From contig ONVB01000170.1 of NCBI GenBank assembly GCA_900321145.1, positions 1 to 8,151 on the forward strand: a stretch of DNA of 8,151 nt, in the 5' to 3' direction. The position numbers and the translations under genes are program-made. Under the pieces are notes generated by a model. The model was not told the origin of the DNA. It ran no database searches and worked only from the letters and a program-made list of their open reading frames with translations. This DNA comes from an uncultured Eubacteriales bacterium. Lineage in GTDB: Bacteria; Bacillota; Clostridia; Lachnospirales; Lachnospiraceae. The first letter of the stretch is position 1. Every line of letters starts with the position of its first letter. This document shows positions 7,326 through 8,151 of the stretch, piece after piece.

Positions 7326-7354
7326 ATCATACCACATTGCAGAAAAAAAAACAA
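7326..7354 (-). promoter_or_regulatory. Extended -10 promoter for the membrane protein/exonuclease operon
   Basis: On the minus strand, TTGTTT (7354-7349) is 17 bases from TATGAT (7331-7326), which is preceded by TGG, giving an extended -10 (TGnTATGAT). Transcription would start near 7319, leaving a leader of about 40 bases. The -35 element sits inside the T-rich tail of the upstream terminator. Confidence 0.62.
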
Positions 7355-7357
7355 GAA

Positions 7358-7387
7358 AAAACCCCGCATCCAGCAATACGGGGTTTT
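7358..7387. terminator. Intrinsic terminator upstream of the membrane protein operon
   Basis: A 9-bp stem (AAAACCCCG at 7358-7366 with CGGGGTTTT at 7379-7387) has a 12-base loop. On the minus strand it is followed by more T's (TTTTTTCTTG and then eight or more T's), a good tail; on the plus strand only TTTTCT follows. It would stop minus-strand transcription from the right before the operon promoter. No minus-strand gene lies immediately upstream, so it may act as a back-up to the terminator at 7664-7711. Confidence 0.75.
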
Positions 7388-7465
7388 CTAATGAAACTAT
7401 TACTGACAAACTTCTTCAGCTGAATTGATACTAACACACCCTGATTAAAAAATCAAGACTATATA

Positions 7466-7494
7466 TCGACTCCAGAACATTTGTTCGTTATAAT
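7466..7494 (+). promoter_or_regulatory. Plus-strand sigma-A promoter (TCGACT-17-TATAAT)
   Basis: TCGACT (7466-7471, 4 of 6 matches to the -35 consensus) lies 17 bases before a perfect TATAAT (7489-7494). Transcription would begin near 7501, pointing toward the hairpin terminator at 7664-7711 and against all other genes in the window. The spacer is occupied by a LexA-like operator. Confidence 0.55.
7475..7486 (+). promoter_or_regulatory. Candidate LexA (SOS) box inside the plus-strand promoter
   Basis: GAACATTTGTTC has the GAAC-N4-GTTC core of the Gram-positive LexA/DinR operator, with 5-base inverted arms (GAACA/TGTTC), and is followed by G as in the B. subtilis consensus. It falls between the -35 and -10 elements, where a bound repressor would block RNA polymerase. 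Motif and placement are seen; LexA control is inferred from the known operator. No lexA, recA or other SOS gene is in the window. Confidence 0.55.
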
Positions 7495-7496
7495 AA

Positions 7497-7658
7497 GAAC
7501 ATGCCACAACCCTTAGTTTATACAGAAAGGGGGAATATAATACTAATCTCTCATCACTATTTTCAGGTGAAAATAGCATCGAAATCCAACGTAATATGAT
7601 ATATGACAACTGGAAAGACTTTTCCGGACTTGAAGCAGAATTATACAGTCTTCAATAA
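7497..7658 (+). pseudogene. Short plus-strand open stretch, possible relic or small gene under the SOS-type promoter
   Basis: This frame is open for 53 codons to a TAA at 7656-7658 and reads like protein near its end (IYDNWKDFSGLEAELYSLQ). Its only ATG is at 7596, which leaves 20 residues, and there is no ATG, GTG or TTG at a proper distance after the AAAGGGGG at 7526-7533. In another frame, the ATG at 7501 gives a 32-residue peptide (MPQPLVYTERGNIILISHHY...) ending at 7599. That ATG coincides with the predicted transcription start, so it would be leaderless. I recognise neither product. The likeliest reading is a gene reduced to its promoter and C-terminal end; a small protein or non-coding RNA is also possible. 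Confidence 0.22.
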
Positions 7659-7663
7659 ATAGC

Positions 7664-7711
7664 GTAAACCCCACCGCTCAATCGATAATACCCATAAGCG
7701 GTGGGGTTTAC
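7664..7711. terminator. Hairpin terminator between the Uma2 gene and the plus-strand SOS-type unit
   Basis: A perfect 15-bp stem (7664-7678 with 7697-7711; core AAACCCCACCGCT/AGCGGTGGGGTTT) encloses an 18-base loop. On the plus strand it runs into TTTACTTTTAA, a moderate T-tail. On the minus strand the tail is poor (TTTACGCTATTT). It lies directly after the stop codon of the Uma2 gene and also directly after the plus-strand open stretch, so it probably serves convergent transcription. Confidence 0.78.
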
Positions 7712-7713
7712 TT

Positions 7714-8151
7714 TTAAGCAAAATCTGATAAATTTACTTTAAGCTCCGGGCAGATACCGCACGGAATGTCATCCGTAAAAGGATACTCTTCCGTAATCTC
7801 TGTCTCGAAGTTGTAGATTACCGTCTTTTTCTTAAGCGGATCGACTATCCAATACTCGCGGATACCGGATCTTGCGTATTTCATAAGCTTTTTCATATAA
7901 TCCATCTGTATGCTGGACGGTGAGACAACCTCTATCACAAAATCAGGCGCACCTACCACTCCCTTGTCCGTTATCTTACTTTTGTCACACACGACCATCA
8001 AATCCGGCTCAAGATAGTTACGATTGTCGGAACTCAAATATAAACCAAACGGAGCAAGTATTACCTTGCATATTTTTTCATGTTCATCAATGCAATCTGC
8101 TATCTTTCTTCCAATACTAAAAATAATATCCTGATGAACAAATGACGGATG
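7714..8151 (-). CDS. Uma2-family (DUF820) PD-(D/E)XK endonuclease-like protein, N-terminus cut by window edge
   Basis: The frame is open from the window edge to the TAA at 7716-7714, giving 145 residues. Full-length members are about 180-200, so roughly 40 residues are missing. The TTG at 8037-8035 is internal: family-typical sequence continues upstream of it (HPSFVHQDIIFSIGRKI... then ILAPFGLYLSSDN). Seen in order: EPDLMVVCD with the metal-binding Asp; GAPDFVIEVVSPSS, where the Glu is the second acidic residue; MDYMKKLMKYARSGIREYWIVDP, the family's conserved Lys/Tyr and EYW block; and a short C-terminal beta region. Uma2 proteins carry a restriction-endonuclease-like fold and are often found in many copies in cyanobacteria and some Firmicutes; their biological role is largely unknown. 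The active-site residues visible here look intact. The promoter lies outside the window. Confidence 0.92.
   Translation of the reverse strand, partial: HPSFVHQDIIFSIGRKIADCIDEHEKICKVILAPFGLYLSSDNRNYLEPDLMVVCDKSKITDKGVVGAPDFVIEVVSPSSIQMDYMKKLMKYARSGIREYWIVDPLKKKTVIYNFETEITEEYPFTDDIPCGICPELKVNLSDFA

Larger units (their letters stand above)
7388..7663. other. AT-rich intergenic stretch with no convincing protein gene
   Basis: Between the two terminators I see no minus-strand gene with a ribosome binding site. The stretch holds TTCAGCTGAA (7415-7424, a 10-bp palindrome), an AT-rich inverted repeat TGATTAAAAAATCA near 7442-7455, a plus-strand promoter with a LexA-like box (7466-7494), an AAAGGGGG purine run (7526-7533) and a short plus-strand open frame ending at 7658. 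It looks more AT-rich than the flanking genes and may be the remains of a decayed gene. Confidence 0.5.

Noticed and set aside
7281..7409. 43-residue N-terminal extension of the membrane coiled-coil protein from 7409
   Set aside because: It would run through a terminator hairpin and the extended -10 promoter; GGGAGG sits 8 bases before the ATG at 7280.
7460..7582. Minus-strand 43-residue frame starting MLFSPENSDERLVLY, across the intergenic region
   Set aside because: No ribosome binding site precedes it, it ends inside AT-rich sequence, and it overlaps the stronger plus-strand promoter signals.
8035..8037. TTG at 8037 as the start of the Uma2 gene
   Set aside because: The same frame continues upstream to the window edge with family-typical residues, so the TTG is an internal leucine codon.
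7920..8120. 66-residue plus-strand frame opposite the Uma2 gene
   Set aside because: It is antisense to a conserved nuclease-fold coding sequence, with no ribosome binding site.

Overview
The window comes from a low-to-moderate GC Firmicute, most likely a Lachnospiraceae/Clostridia relative. The signs are AGGAG-type ribosome binding sites, short T-tailed intrinsic terminators, a secreted protein with clostridial hydrophobic W (ChW) repeats, and a candidate LexA box of the Gram-positive GAAC-N4-GTTC type. All five confident genes lie on the minus strand, so transcription runs from right to left.

Layout from right to left: (1) at 8151-7714, a Uma2-family (DUF820) PD-(D/E)XK nuclease-like gene, cut by the window edge at its N-terminus. 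(2) At 7713-7281, a gap of about 430 bases without a convincing protein gene. It holds a 15-bp hairpin terminator, a plus-strand promoter with a LexA-like operator in its spacer, a short plus-strand open stretch that may be a gene relic, a second terminator, and an extended -10 promoter for the next gene. (3) At 7280-5659, a probable two-gene operon: a 198-residue protein with two membrane helices and a cytoplasmic coiled coil, then a DEDDh-type 3'-5' exonuclease with a Cys-rich C-terminal module and basic tail. It ends in a strong GNRA-loop terminator. (4) At 5426-1527, a 1299-residue secreted repeat protein: signal peptide, about six InlB/Listeria-Bacteroides-type repeats, two PPC-like beta domains, an Ig-like 'YTG' domain and three ChW repeats. 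It has its own leader and terminator. (5) At 1362-1, the N-terminal three quarters of mnmG (gidA), a tRNA wobble-uridine modification flavoenzyme, behind a good sigma-A promoter.

The genes do not form one pathway. mnmG and the exonuclease are RNA/nucleic-acid housekeeping functions, and the large protein is cell-surface or secreted. The membrane coiled-coil protein and exonuclease probably share a transcript. The least explained part is 7460-7711: a putative SOS-controlled promoter, about 165 bases of transcribed sequence with no clear start codon, and a hairpin terminator, lying tail-to-tail with the Uma2 gene.
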